Program-made: the position numbers and the translations under genes
The notes under the pieces: generated by a model
What the model saw: the letters and a program-made list of their open reading frames with translations, nothing else
Databases searched by the model: none
Told to the model about the DNA's origin: nothing
Shown: positions 1 through 13,108 of the stretch, one piece after another
Numbering within the stretch: the first letter of the stretch is position 1
How the letters are laid out: the number at the start of each line of letters is the position of its first letter
Origin: Brachyhypopomus gauderio
Lineage: Eukaryota; Chordata; Actinopteri; Gymnotiformes; Hypopomidae
Assembly (NCBI RefSeq): GCF_052324685.1
Contig: NW_027506873.1
Span: 1,404,499-1,468,498, forward strand
Length of the DNA: 64,000 nucleotides
Direction: 5' to 3'

Positions 1-36
1 TGTTATTTTAGTGTTCCCTTTATTTTTTGAGCAGTA
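1..36. mobile_element. End of a Tc1-like transposon, cut by the window edge
   Basis: The first bases, read in reverse complement, give ACTGCTCAAAAAATAAAGGG followed by AACACT. The same terminal sequence starts the Tc1-like element at 5260. The end abuts a TA dinucleotide, as expected for Tc1/mariner insertion. The element sits in the scarb1 intron downstream of exon 4 and its body lies outside the window. Confidence 0.6.
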
Positions 37-138
37 TAATTTAAACTATATGAAAAAAGTTTACATGCCATTTAGTAAGTGATTACACAAGATGTTAGAT
101 TTGTAGCGACTGCTGTGAACACACAATTGTATCTTTAC

Positions 139-3100
139 CAACCTCAGCAAACAGCCCAAACTTCCCTTTGACAGGCACCATGTCAGGAAAAAAAGTGGTG
201 AGGAAGTCCACCAGCTTGCTGTCGTAGCCCCATAAGAGCTCTCCTACGGTTTTAGTCACAAACGGCCCCTCTTTGAACATTTTGAAGGTAGCGCTCATCA
301 TCATACGCACTGCAGTCGGCATTTTCTCCATCATCACCGATGACCCCTAAAGCCAGCAGTCCAACAGGCATGAGGAAGAAACACCAGGGAATGAAACACT
401 GCTAATTGATTACAGCTCTCAAATGTACATTCAAAACATCTGTCAGATGCTCCTTATGCAGAATAACTTACATATTTGCTACTATGGCAGTACAGGTACT
501 CTTGTCAGTAATCGTACATGTACTTCTAACCTCTGTGTTGTTTGCTCTACGTGCTCTGCTAGATGTGCTTCAGCAGCTTGGAGATGTCAGTTGGCATAGA
601 ACATGCCAAACAGTCCAATTCAGATTTTAATTATTGACAGCCACTCAATTTTTGGGTGTGAAGCCACTCAACATTTGGGTGTGAAGTGTTATTAAAAAAT
701 GTTTCACACTACACTTTCACCACCTTTGAACAGCAGACAAAAGGTAATTTAAAATGTCTTACCAGCACTAACATGTTTGGGATGGTGACTACATCAGACT
801 CACTGCCTGCAGACATACTCTCCTCAAAGAAATACTGACGATATTCAAGAAATGACACCGTGTTGTTGGCATGGAACGTGATATTGTCTTTCAAACGTTT
901 CTCACTGAAATAAAGCAAACCAAGAACTGGACTTAAAAAAAGACTTGGTGGCTTTAAGATCCATCACCTTGCATAACCTGCCTTTGCTTCAAAACAGCCA
1001 GCTTTAACATCTGCACATAAAACACAGCTCAGCATTTGCATAAAAATGTCACAGTGAGGCACGTGTTTGAAATTCCTAAAGATTGCAAAAACAACACACT
1101 GTTTGAGATGAACTGTGAAAAGGGGCTTCCTCAAATGTAGATCACATGTCTGTTATACAAACCAGAAAACCACAATTGAGATGTAAGAAAGAAGCTATGG
1201 ATATATCCTTGAAAATATCTTGGTGCTCTGAGGATCTCCACCACAGGTGAAACAGGCGAATTCACTTTCAATATTTGTTTCAGTATAACTAAATAAATAT
1301 CTAAAAATGTAATATGTAATCAGAACCCTGGAAGCTGTATTTTAAAATGTGCGTATGGCAATGACAACCCAAACTTTCTATATCATCAAAGTGTTTGTCA
1401 CATTCTGGATTATTTACTAAAGCACTATTCCATCACTTGCAATTACAATCCACACTTTCATTTACAATCCATTCACGTCCTTCCCCAGTGTCTAGCAAAC
1501 AATTACATTTCCTCTAATGCTCTTTGTAAAGCAGTGTCCTACCTAAAGGTAGGGGCTGAGTTTTTGACCTGAACTACAAGACGGATTTGATGCAGATATC
1601 TACATAGACATCCATAGATATATGCAGACATATATATTTAAAGGTCATTTCCTGTTATCCCAAATATCCCTGCAGTGGGATATCCTGCTAGTACAATACT
1701 GTTTGATTGTAGTCTGTAATGAGATGGTCTTGTGGAATAAGAGTTTGACAGTTTATCATGAAGTATTACAATGCCAGATGCCAAATACTTAACATCCATA
1801 TTATAATATGGAATAATAATGCATACGGAAAGTGGTTATAAATTACTTGAGATGGAGAGAGAGAGAAAGAGAGAGAGAGAGAGATATCTTGTGAGCTTGT
1901 CATCCATGGATATGTAGCTTTGTCTGCTCTGAACATATTGTCCCATATGGTTTCACTCAGGATGAAATTAGGTTGAAGCCGTAGAACCCGGTTTATGGTC
2001 ACAATTGGGCCTAATAACTGTGTGAAAGGAATGTCATTGGAAAGAAATGACTAAAAATAAACATCTTATGAACATGAATATGTATCAATAGAGTGATTAT
2101 TGGGTTTTAGGGTGGGGGGAGGATTTGTGATATTTGTGAGGAAAAAAATTTACATCTTTAGATTTCTTTCTCAATTAAATTAGAATGTGTAAATATAATA
2201 ATATAATAGAATAATAAGTCTACATTGGGAAAACCATTTAAATAAAATTTCTTCTTTTGGGGGCAACCATAGCACCACGGACGTAATTTTGGGGGGGGAC
2301 GGGGGGGACGTCCCCCCCACTTTTTCAAAAGCCGGCTTTGGTCCCCCCCAGTTTTTACGGTTAAAACCAAATATTTAAATAGCGACGAATCTATGTCCAC
2401 CCCACTTTTGAAATCAAAATTACATCCATGCATAGCACTTATGGTTGACAGCAAACTTCAAAAGCAAAATAACTTCAAAGTTCTTTCTTGTTCCACAGTG
2501 CTATGATGACGCATCTATCATAATCTAATGATAGATTATGCCCAGACAGGTTAAATTAGAAGAAGAATGCTTAGTTAAGTCAACACAGACACAAGTACAG
2601 GCAAAGAAAGTAATAAATGAGATTTGCTTAGTACTTTCCCACATCTGTGTGAGTAGACAACAATGAACACACCCACAGAGGGAACTTGGGTTTAAGAATA
2701 ATGACTAGAGCTATAGGACACAAATAGCAATTAATATCATTACTATTAATATCATTAAATAGCAATTAAGATAGAATATAAATTCATTGTGAAATACATA
2801 TTTTAATTTTTTTATATAAACAATGCTGGTGTACCTCGTACCCAACATGCACACACTGCTCTACGTATTATGTATGCACTGACAAAAAGTTGCCAAGTTG
2901 GCAATAAAATCATTTATAAGACAAAAATGATAATGATGCATTCCTGTATACACAAACCCATGACAGAACAGGTATCAGGGTACCTTACTTCAGAACAATG
3001 CTTCACAGCAGCGATGATGAACGCAATGCTACACACCTGTACACATAAGATGATGAACGCAATGCTACACACCTGTACACATAAGATGATGAACGCAATG

Positions 3101-3962
3101 CTACACACCTGTACACATAAGATGATGAACGCAATGCTACACACCTGTACACATAGGGACCTCGTTGCTCAACCATGGGCTTCTCTCCCGCCAAAATCTC
3201 ATTAGGGTTTAGGACGTTGAATAAGTATATGCTCATGAAAAATGGTACAGGAATGTCCTTCCACATGGTATAGAAGAGCTCATTTTGGGGGTTTATCTGT
3301 GTATTCTGTGAAACAATTAAGCAATGAAAGACAGACAATGTACAGATAAAGAAGAAACTGCATTTATTTATTTAAAGAAAGCAATAGCCTGGCTATATAT
3401 TTTTGTTGCATTTCATATTTGATACGTTACCGCAGTGACTAAATGCAAGATGAATGTTTCTACAATGGCCAAATTACAACCAACAAATATAAATGACAGT
3501 CGGAATAGTTGATATAATTTGCACCAGTTGTCTTCAATTCCTAATTAGGCTTTCGCTTGCATCACGAAAGAGGTCTTAATAGTTTAAAATAATTGAAAAT
3601 AATTATATAGGAACAGATATTATAATAATAGCCGTATAATTCATTTTATTTACTTATAATAATAATAATAATAATTCTATAAAGGTAAATAAAATATGTT
3701 TGATTTCCCAAAGTGACGCCTCTTGTGTCGTAGTTTTTTTAATCCAGGCTTCAAATACTTGTAAAGTGTAAAGTAAGCTACGAAAAAGTGATCCTGCTGG
3801 TTGGTGTCCAAGGATCCTTCCAACCTTTAGCAACCAACCTACCTTTACTATTTGTTCGTCGATAACAACTGGTCCCACGAATACGAGAACAGTCCCGAAA
3901 ACAAGCGTCAAAATCCCCACGATTAAAAGTCCAATTGCTATTTTAGACTTTACTATCGCCAT
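139..3962 (-). CDS. scarb1: Scavenger receptor class B member 1, first four coding exons (3' part outside window)
   Basis: CD36-family receptor that binds HDL and mediates selective lipid uptake at the plasma membrane. Coding exons on the minus strand are 3843-3962, 3145-3305, 763-904 and 139-346. All junctions are GT-AG and the phases fit (120, 161, 142 and 208 nt). Exon 1 starts MAIVKSKIAIGLLIVGILTL, a short cytoplasmic tail plus the first membrane segment (about residues 8-31). Exon 2 holds MWKDIPVPFFMSIYLFNVLN and ends GPYVY, the extracellular start of CD36 proteins. Exon 3 holds NITFHANNTVSFLEYRQYFF. Exon 4 holds VGELLWGYDSKLVDF and KFGLFAEV. The MWK(D/E)IPVPF motif and the 142-nt third exon favour SCARB1 over SCARB2 or CD36. 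The remaining exons, including the second membrane segment, lie left of position 1. Odd feature: the exon 2 donor lies in a four-copy tandem repeat (3013-3156). Neighbouring ubc supports the assignment. Confidence 0.93.
2276..2430. mobile_element. hAT-like MITE, family A copy 1
   Basis: A 155-bp element with terminal inverted repeats based on GGACGTAATTTTG, starting CACGGACG and ending ATCCATG. It is flanked by a perfect 8-bp duplication, CATAGCAC, at 2268-2275 and 2431-2438. Internally it has a G-run and a matching C-run that can fold back. It lies in scarb1 intron 2. A second copy is at 54685-54841. Confidence 0.85.
3013..3156 (-). repeat. Four-copy 36-bp tandem repeat spanning the scarb1 exon 2 splice donor
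   Basis: Four head-to-tail 36-bp units at 3013-3048, 3049-3084, 3085-3120 and 3121-3156. On the minus strand each unit contains TATGTGTACAG followed by GTGTGTAG, the end of exon 2 plus its 5' splice site. The copy at 3121-3156 is the first met in transcription and its donor (after 3145) ends the exon at the position expected for SCARB1. The unit length is a multiple of three and no copy contains an in-frame stop, so use of a later donor would add 12, 24 or 36 residues. Confidence 0.95.
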
Positions 3963-5259
3963 AACAATTTGGCATAGAAACTAAAAAAATTGTAGTTAAA
4001 ATTGCCAGATAGCTTGAGCGTCTGCAGGCAATCATTTACACTGAACAAGATAACACTGATTGTGTGCGAGCTACCTACTCCTTCTTTAATGTATGCTTGT
4101 TCAGTCAGCAAATACTGGAATTCGAAGGTCCGACTTTCAAAGCCATACTCAGATATGACAGCTGGCTCTTTTGTAAGAGTCTAAGTCTAAGACTTTGTCA
4201 GGTGGGAGGCATGTTTACTAACTACATCATGGCTCCACCCATCAAACCAATGGCTTCTGGGGGTTGCAGTTAAAGGCACAGGACATCAGTGGCTGTAAAG
4301 ACTCCGCATGTAGTATTTCAAACATATGTCTGATAACAGTAAGGCTACAGAAAAGGATACTTAAAAGAGCTTACACACTGTTAACTTTCAATAACGCAGT
4401 TGAACGCCTACAGAATAGTCGAAGGCTATTTTAAATGTACCACAATGCCACGTGTGAGGTTGCGGTGTATCAAAAACTACAACCCATCCTAAGCAACCTT
4501 AAATTTGTATAGCATTCGGGACTTGATAGCTTCGGTGTTTTCTTCCTATGTTAACCTTGCTGCGTAGCTGGCCTCCAATTTATTTAAACTAAATACAACA
4601 AAGGGTATAAAAATGAGTGCCGTAGCTGGTCCGAGTAAGAAGCCTAAAACCTACCACTTCATACAGAATTGGAGGAGGATTTGTTTCACTATGTCATATT
4701 CACTATGTCATATTCTAAGTGCGTTTCAACAGGGTCCATTAAATTGAATTGGATGTAGTTTAGAATGTATATAGTTCTAAGAGTGTATATCTAGTTTAGA
4801 ATGTATATAGTTCTAAGGGTGTATATCTAGTTTAGAATGTATATAGTTCTAAGGGTGTATATCTAGTTTAGAATGTATATAGTTCTAAGGGTGTATATCT
4901 AGTTTAGAATGTATATAGTTCTAAGGGTGTATATCTAGTTTAGAATGTATATAGTTCTAAGGGTGTATATCTAGTTTAGAATGTATATAGTTCTAAGGGT
5001 GTATATCTAGTTTAGAATGTATATAGTTCTAAGGGTGTATATCTAGTTTAGAATGTATATAGTTCTAAGGGTGTATATCTAGTTTAGAATGTATATAGTT
5101 CTAAGGGTGTATATCTAGTTTAGAATGTATATAGTTCTAAGGGTGTATATCTAGTTTAGAATGTATATAGTTCTAAGGGTGTAGATAAGTTCTTCCAGTT
5201 TCCTCAGTTAATTTCTGTCATAATTGGCAATGTCATGTCACAGTCCATTAAATCAAATC
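3963..5259. other. Region upstream of scarb1
   Basis: Sequence before the scarb1 start codon. It should hold the scarb1 5' UTR and promoter, but I see no clear TATA box or other element that can be assigned. The second half is occupied by the 36-bp minisatellite. No other gene is visible. Confidence 0.5.
4756..5185. repeat. 36-bp minisatellite, about 12 copies
   Basis: Near-identical head-to-tail units containing TTTAGAATGTATATAGTTCT and then AAGGGTGTATATC. The first unit has a variant (AAGAGTG) and the last ends in GTAGATAAG. The array is AT-rich and non-coding, upstream of scarb1. Confidence 0.95.
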
Positions 5260-6235
5260 CACTGCTCAAAAAAAAATAAAAAATAAAGGGAACACTCAAA
5301 TAACATCCTAGATCTGAATGAATGAAATATTCTCATTGAATACTTTGTTCTGTACAAAGTTGAATGTGCCGACAACAAAATCACACAAAAATCATCAATG
5401 GAAATCAAATTTATTAACCAATGGAGGCCTGGATTTGGAGCCACACACAAAATTAAAGTGTAAACACACACTACAGGCTGATCCAACTTTGATGTAATGT
5501 CCTTAAAACAAGTCAAAATGAGGCTCAGTATTGTGTGTGGCCTCCACGTGCCTATATGACCTCCCTACAATGCCTGTGCATGCTCCTGATGAGGTGGCGG
5601 ATGGTCTCCTGAGGGATCTCCTCCCAGACCTGGACTAAAGCATCCGCCAACTCCTGGACAGTCTGTGGTGCAACGTGACGTTTGTGGATGGAGCAAGACA
5701 TGATGTCCCAGATGTGCTCAATCGGATTCAGGTCTGGGGAACGGGCGGGCCAGTCCATAGCTTCAATGCCTTCATCTTGCAGGAACTGCTGACACACTCC
5801 AGCCACATGAGGTCTAGCATTGTTCTGCATTAGGAGGAACCCAGGGCCAACCGCACCAGCATTTGGTCTCACAAGGGGTCTGAGAATCTCATCTCGGTAC
5901 CTAATGGCAGTCAGGCTACCTCTGGTGAGCACATGGAGGGCTGTGCGGCCCTCCAAAGAAATGCCACCCCACACCTTTACTGACCCACTGCCAAACCAGT
6001 CATGCTGAAGGATGTTGCAGGCAGCAGATCGCTCTCCACGGCATCTCCAGACTCTGTCACGTCTGTCACATGTGCTCAGTGTGAACCTGCTTTCATCTGT
6101 GAAGAGCACAAGGCGCCAGTGGCGAATTTGCCAATCCTGGTGTTCTCTGGCAGATGCCAGCGTTCTTGATACTTGTCTTTTAGAGACTGATCGAAGTTCC
6201 TTTAAAATGGATGTGGTCTCCATGTAAGCATAGTA
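5260..6235 (-). mobile_element. Truncated Tc1-like DNA transposon
   Basis: The left end (CTGCTCAAAAAA then AAAGGGAACACTCAAATAAC) is the 3' terminal repeat of a Tc1-like element. The transposase remnant follows on the minus strand. There is no matching inverted end near 6235, and the transposase is missing its N-terminal part, so the copy is truncated. Tc1/mariner elements normally run about 1.2-1.6 kb. Confidence 0.85.
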
Positions 6236-6268
6236 TTCCTTTTTATTTGCGGGATAAGTGAGCACCAA
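5552..6268 (-). pseudogene. Tc1-like transposase, N-terminally truncated with a mutated catalytic residue
   Basis: Open frame of about 238 codons resembling the catalytic half of Tc1 DDE transposases (DD34E, normally about 340 aa with N-terminal helix-turn-helix domains). Visible blocks are LFTDESRF (first Asp), VKVWGGISLEGRT, LLMQNNARPHVAG and WPARSPDLNPIEHIWD (final Glu). In most relatives the third block reads QDNARPH; here it is QNNARPH, so the second catalytic Asp is Asn. The DNA-binding N-terminus is lost and the first few codons are probably flanking sequence. Almost certainly inactive. Confidence 0.85.
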
Positions 6269-7560
6269 AGGAAATCAATAGGTCAGGGCATCTTTTTCTT
6301 AACGGGTAAAGCATATGTAAAGGCAAAGGCATTTGCTTTGACTTCACTACCAGTTATGAAAATATTCTCACACTTTTCTGGAGGAAGTCTTTACCTCTCT
6401 ATCACCACAGGACAGCATTATATAGGGTATTGACTTTTGTAGGTTATTGATTTGCACATTTAAACATTACATGTTTCTGTAAGACATTTAAAGATACCTG
6501 GAAAAGCAGACATTTCCAATCCTCCATGTAATTTGACCAAATGGGTATTTATAGGCCTACATCAGTTCTGTAAACCCCATTTGTTCACATATCTTATTGT
6601 GGTGGTGGGGAAAGGACAGAGCAAATAGAAAAGTTAATACAATTTAAGTGAAAGTGCAATTGTCACATCCTTTAATTTGAAAGGGTGTATCATTTCTTAG
6701 TGATATTTATGTTATTGAGAATCGCAGTGTATAACCACACCTGAAATAGTAAAGTCAAATGAACGCATCAGAAACCTTTACAGCGAGTTTCCATGTGACC
6801 ATTTAAAATTCAAGACAAATCTAGACTTGAAACTGAAGATAATAAACAAGGAACATTCTAACACCAGGCCCTCCAGGACAATTCCTGACTTTTTAATGAC
6901 ACACCATAAAATGTCATTAACGATCTGTGAACAGATACTACCCATTTCTCCTTTTCAGCAAATGTGGCTACCTTGGCATTCTGCTCCGTTGCACTTATAG
7001 CAATGCTACTTTATATGGCAAATTCACTGGGCTGGTTCTTCATTCCCTTGTGTTGCACACTGCAGAAAAACTTTGAATACTCCAGTTACAAAAGTATGCA
7101 GTATGTATTCCCTATTTTAAGATCTCAGTAAAGGTATGCCCAAGAATAACCGTAATCTTAGGAAATATGAAGCAGTGTTCCTTGAACCAATAACAATGGC
7201 GTCGTTTTCACGTATTTGGTGACATCTAGTGGTCATTCTTGAGTATCAGCATCCATCACTGCAACAATTGTATTAAAGTGGTCACGAATGGTTCACAGCG
7301 ATCTCATTTTAATGAGAAATTTAAACGAGCTGTTAATATAATGGATTATTCAATCTGCAAATAATCTTACTTGCATGTATATGGAAGCATGGAGCAGCAA
7401 AACAAAGGATTACATAGTTAACATTTCAAAATGTCAGGCCTCAAATCCTCAAGCTGGTTGCCTCACTAATGCAAAAAAAGCCAAGCAACATTTCACCATT
7501 AATTAAACCACCAGTACTAAACAAGTGACTATTCAAATGAGTACTTGAAGAATGCTTAAA
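6269..7560. other. Intergenic, no gene seen
   Basis: AT-rich sequence between the Tc1 remnant and the 3' end of the polyubiquitin gene. I see no exon, RNA gene or clear repeat family. Confidence 0.5.
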
Positions 7561-7566
7561 CTTTAT
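7561..7566 (-). terminator. Likely polyadenylation signal of the polyubiquitin gene
   Basis: Minus-strand AATAAA (plus-strand TTTATT), about 65 bp downstream of the stop codon at 7631-7633. Placement fits a short ubiquitin 3' UTR. Confidence 0.65.
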
Positions 7567-7630
7567 TGAACACTTAAAACAAGAGGAGGAATGTGGAACT
7601 GGTCTCCAAGCATTTAAGAGCTAGGACAGA

Positions 7631-9275
<1,645 letters not shown>

Positions 9276-9300
9276 TGACGACAAAGCAAAACCGCCAACG

Positions 9301-9310
9301 TATTTATAAA
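9301..9310 (-). promoter_or_regulatory. TATA box of the polyubiquitin gene
   Basis: Minus-strand TTTATAAATA, about 95-100 bp upstream of the inferred exon 1 donor. This allows a transcription start near 9275 and a non-coding first exon of roughly 65 nt, as in vertebrate ubiquitin genes. No heat-shock element could be confidently assigned. Confidence 0.6.
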
Positions 9311-9547
9311 CACACCGATGTATCCCTCCACTGTTACGCCCAGCGAACTATAAACTGTGCAGCTTAACGATTAAATGAATGAGGATATTATGATGTATAT
9401 TGTATAATATCATTATGGTAGTATCTATAATAAACTATGACAAAAATGCTTTTTTAGCAAACATATGGATAATACGGAAGTGAAGATTAATGGACGCGGA
9501 GGGATTCGACTGTGCGATGACCGAGAGAATTTTATTTCGAATAAAAC

Positions 9548-9825
9548 CAGGGTTGCCAACTCTCACGCATTGAGCGTGAGACACACGCATTTGACCGTTT
9601 TCACACGCTCTCACGCCACACTTCCGATATCTCACGCCGAAAAAAAAAATCCAGTTTATTTACCTCAGATTCACATATATGATTCAATACGTTACTAGTT
9701 CGCTAGCTCTGGCGCCATCCACCGGCGATATAACACTGAATCTGTGTCCATTTTACGTTCGCCACCCCCCCCGCTCAACAACTTAAAATCTCACTCCAAG
9801 CGAACGTCAAAAGTTGGCAACCCTG
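9548..9825 (+). mobile_element. MITE, family B, complete copy
   Basis: A 278-bp element with perfect 14-bp terminal inverted repeats, CAGGGTTGCCAACT and its reverse complement. The flanks give only a 6-bp exact duplication, TAAAAC (9542-9547 and 9826-9831), instead of the usual 8 bp of hAT elements. Near its start it holds a perfect hairpin, CTCACGC ATTGA GCGTGAG. Related copies lie at 23606 and, in reverse, at 19433. Confidence 0.85.
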
Positions 9826-10661
9826 TAAAACGTAGTTAATATATGAATACTAAACTAAAATAATATAGCTAAAATTCGTACGATTTCCATCAGTAATAAT
9901 AGTAATATATTAGCAACGTCAGAACGTAAATAATACAAGAACAAACAAATACAGTAAAAACACCTCTGTGACTCGCTTCTCTTAGTCAATACGCCGGCAA
10001 CCCGTATTTTATGTGCTGTATAGCCTATAATGTGTGGTATCAAAAAAGTAAACCTAAAATAAGGCTATTGTGATAGTATTTACTATTAGTCCCATGCACA
10101 CTTTCATATATGTGCATTAACATCATTTTGAACATTGTAATAAATCTGGGCATACATGATCAAAATTACCTTGTATATTTGCAAAATATTCCCTTTGACA
10201 ACAAGACCTATTAATAGGTAATTGATGCCTTCTTGGGTATAGTACATACAGAATAATCTTAAACTTAATGTTATATTTTGTGGACCTTCCACCACAACAT
10301 ATAAAACGACATAATCCTAACCTTCTACCAAACTGAATGGTTTACATGGCACAGTAAGTAAGCCAGCCTATTCTTGCAACTACAATATATAGAATGCTGT
10401 TGGGTTGGTGTTTTGCGTTGCTTGGTGTACTGTTTTTCACTAGCACATGAAATCACACATCAAATGTCACCTTTCCACTGTGTACCAGCACAAACAGAGG
10501 CGCACAGACAGGAAGTGTGCTGTAACGCTGCTCAAACCCCTTCAGCAGATGTTGTTATACAGCCATGTAACATGTTTTATGTTCCGCATCAATGAACCAA
10601 AACCCATGGATTTTCCTACAAAAAACATATTCTCAATGTTCTACAGTTTCGGCTATCGGTG

Positions 10662-10663
<2 letters not shown>

Positions 10664-10744
<81 letters not shown>
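10664..10744. repeat. (CA)n microsatellite
   Basis: Uninterrupted CA dinucleotide run of about 80 bp between ubc and tpst2. Confidence 0.97.
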
Positions 10745-10746
<2 letters not shown>

Positions 10747-11354
10747 TTGCAAATGTCTTAGTCCAGATCGCTAATAATGAGCAAACTAGCGGCACCCAAG
10801 AACAATATAAATAAATGTCCCAAGCATAAATAATATTGCAATTCTGAGAATTCAAATTAATCAATCAAAAATTGTCAAAAAACGATTCATCAAAATGGCT
10901 TGTGTTCTTCAAATGACATGGATATTATACATGCATATATATGTGCACCTGTTAGTGCTTGATTTGGGCCTGCACTGAACCCTGCTGCCCTTAGACCACA
11001 ATGCATTATGGATAATATACATTGTGTGTTTCCTGATGACTGATGCAACTGTCTTTTTCAACACCTCTTCCTGCATCCCTGATTATGAGAACTCAGAACA
11101 ATTTTACTGCCACTCAGGCCTTACGTGTGTCTACACGTGATGTCATCAACAGTTGATACTGGCCACATATGATTAAGTATCTGATTGAAAATGCATGGGT
11201 GCATTCATAATATTTCTTCTTTCGTTGGTTTTTTTGGACACAACTGTTGAAATCAGACAGAAAGGCAGAATGAAACCAAAGTTTACACTTTATATGCATA
11301 ATTCAACACGCATTACAAGGTAAACAAAGTGGTCAACCCAAGATGTAAATGTGA

Positions 11355-13108
11355 TTAAACCATACTCTCTTGTGACAGTCTTTTCAAACTTGAAGGAGGT
11401 TTGAAATGTCCCTTTACCACCTAGAAATGTTTAAAATAAACATTCATTAAATCTCAGAAATGAGTGATGAAACATGACCATTCAGAAGTTGTATTCCATA
11501 AATACACAATACAACAGTTCTGTAGATATTCTTTGGGAAGCACCATGTTGACATTATGATCATACCTTTTCTGTATTATGAATCACTTCAGGATCTGGCT
11601 GGCCGTAATCAGGCGGATTGGCATCAGGGTTGTAGCCCAGTCTTCTGAGCATTGGAGCAATATTCTGCATGTCTGCCAATAGATCAGGTGGGATGTGGCC
11701 CACCCAGCGGGTCAGGGCCTGCAGATTCACTGGCTTAATAACCTGATCAGTGGAACGTTCACTTCTGCAAAAGCAGAAAAGGTCAAAAAAAGAGAGCACA
11801 GAGTCAAAAGAGAACCACCAATGTACCTGTGTTAATTTCGCACCAACAAATAAATGCTATGAAATAAATGTATGAAACAGCAATCCTTACAAACAATCAA
11901 ATTTTAGACCTCCAATGCAAAGTGATTTTAGAATTTAGAATCCCAAATTCCACAAAATTTTAGCTGTATAAAAAGAATGAAAAACTAATGTGACCCGTGT
12001 TATTACATTATGAGTTTGCATGTAATATTTTGTAATGTTATTATGACAAACCGAGACAGGGAAACTCCTCCAGGTTGGCCAATAGCCTCCTCATGGTGAA
12101 GCACTCCTTCATGCCATGGTACATCCAGAAACTGCAGCACTTTTACCATTGTGGTTCGTGGTTGCAGCACTAGATTCTCATAGTGAACAGTCAGACAGCG
12201 TTTAGCTCCAACCACTGTGCACTGAAACAGCATGGCTTCTATAGCATGATTCCATTTGGTAAGGCAGTCCCTGTAGCTGGAAAGGTCAAAGCCAGCTATG
12301 GTCACCCGCCTGGAGATCATGGAGTGCACACTAGCCCGGCCATCTCGCACCATGAGTATAAACTTGGAGCTGAAATCAGTTACAGGAAATGGGAGGTCAG
12401 ATTAATGATAGTGGATGATAAACAGAATGAGACAATAACTCTTGTTCAAGAGAAGCACTTCGATGGATAAAAACAATACAGAATAAAATGCAATAAAATC
12501 AGTTAAAGTAAAAACATATTTGCAAAGAACATGAAAAGCAAGCTACAAGAAGCAGCTTGATGTCTACTCTGATGCTATTTAAGATTAAAACCTTTTTGGT
12601 GAACCTCTTACTTGGGAAAGATGTTGGAAAGGTAAACAGAGCTCTTCAGGGTGAATGGGTCCTTATTACAGAGCAGTGGGGCAGGGTCACCGTGCCGTGC
12701 GATAACCTCCAGCAGGAAGGCCAGTGTGGCAGAGTCCAGCATCTCCTGTGTGATGCCCTCTTCCTCTAGGTCTGAGCGTTCCTGGCCCTGTCTCCTCCAG
12801 CCATGACGCAGGGCTAGGAGCCTGGGGATCACCCGTGTTTCTTCTCCACAGCGGATGTCTGGGTGGGCATCGAGCATCGCCCGCATCAGCGTGGTGCCCG
12901 AGCGGGGAACCCCACCAACGAAGACTACCGGCGAGTCCTGGCTGTAGTGATACTGGGTCTGGTTGGTGTCTTTAACCACGACAGACACCCGCAGGGCAGG
13001 GGTCAGCCAGCCATGGCAGGTGAACACACGCTGCAGCGACCAGACGGCTGTGCACACACCAGACACCCACAGAACGAGCATGACCACCCGTCTCACGGAC
13101 AGCCGCAT
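11355..13108 (-). CDS. tpst2: Protein-tyrosine sulfotransferase 2
   Basis: Golgi type II membrane enzyme that moves sulfate from PAPS to tyrosines of secreted and membrane proteins. Four coding exons on the minus strand: 12612-13108, 12052-12369, 11566-11764 and 11355-11420 (359 aa; human TPST2 is 377). All introns are GT-AG and phases close exactly. The ATG at 13106-13108 gives MRLSVRRVV, matching the TPST2 start; the membrane anchor is at about residues 8-25. The PAPS 5'-phosphosulfate loop [15 protein letters not shown] lies near residues 65-79, and the GEETR motif with the catalytic Glu near 88-92. Exon 2 carries [20 protein letters not shown], the 3'-phosphate-binding region. Exon 3 carries [12 protein letters not shown]. 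The short last exon ([15 protein letters not shown], ending SMV) was found by phase and similarity and is the least certain part. [12 protein letters not shown] and [13 protein letters not shown] favour TPST2 over TPST1. Confidence 0.93.

Noticed and set aside
10592-10864. Open frames of repeated His-Thr or Cys-Val near the (CA)n tract
   Set aside because: Direct products of the CA dinucleotide run; no start context, splice sites or non-repetitive coding sequence.
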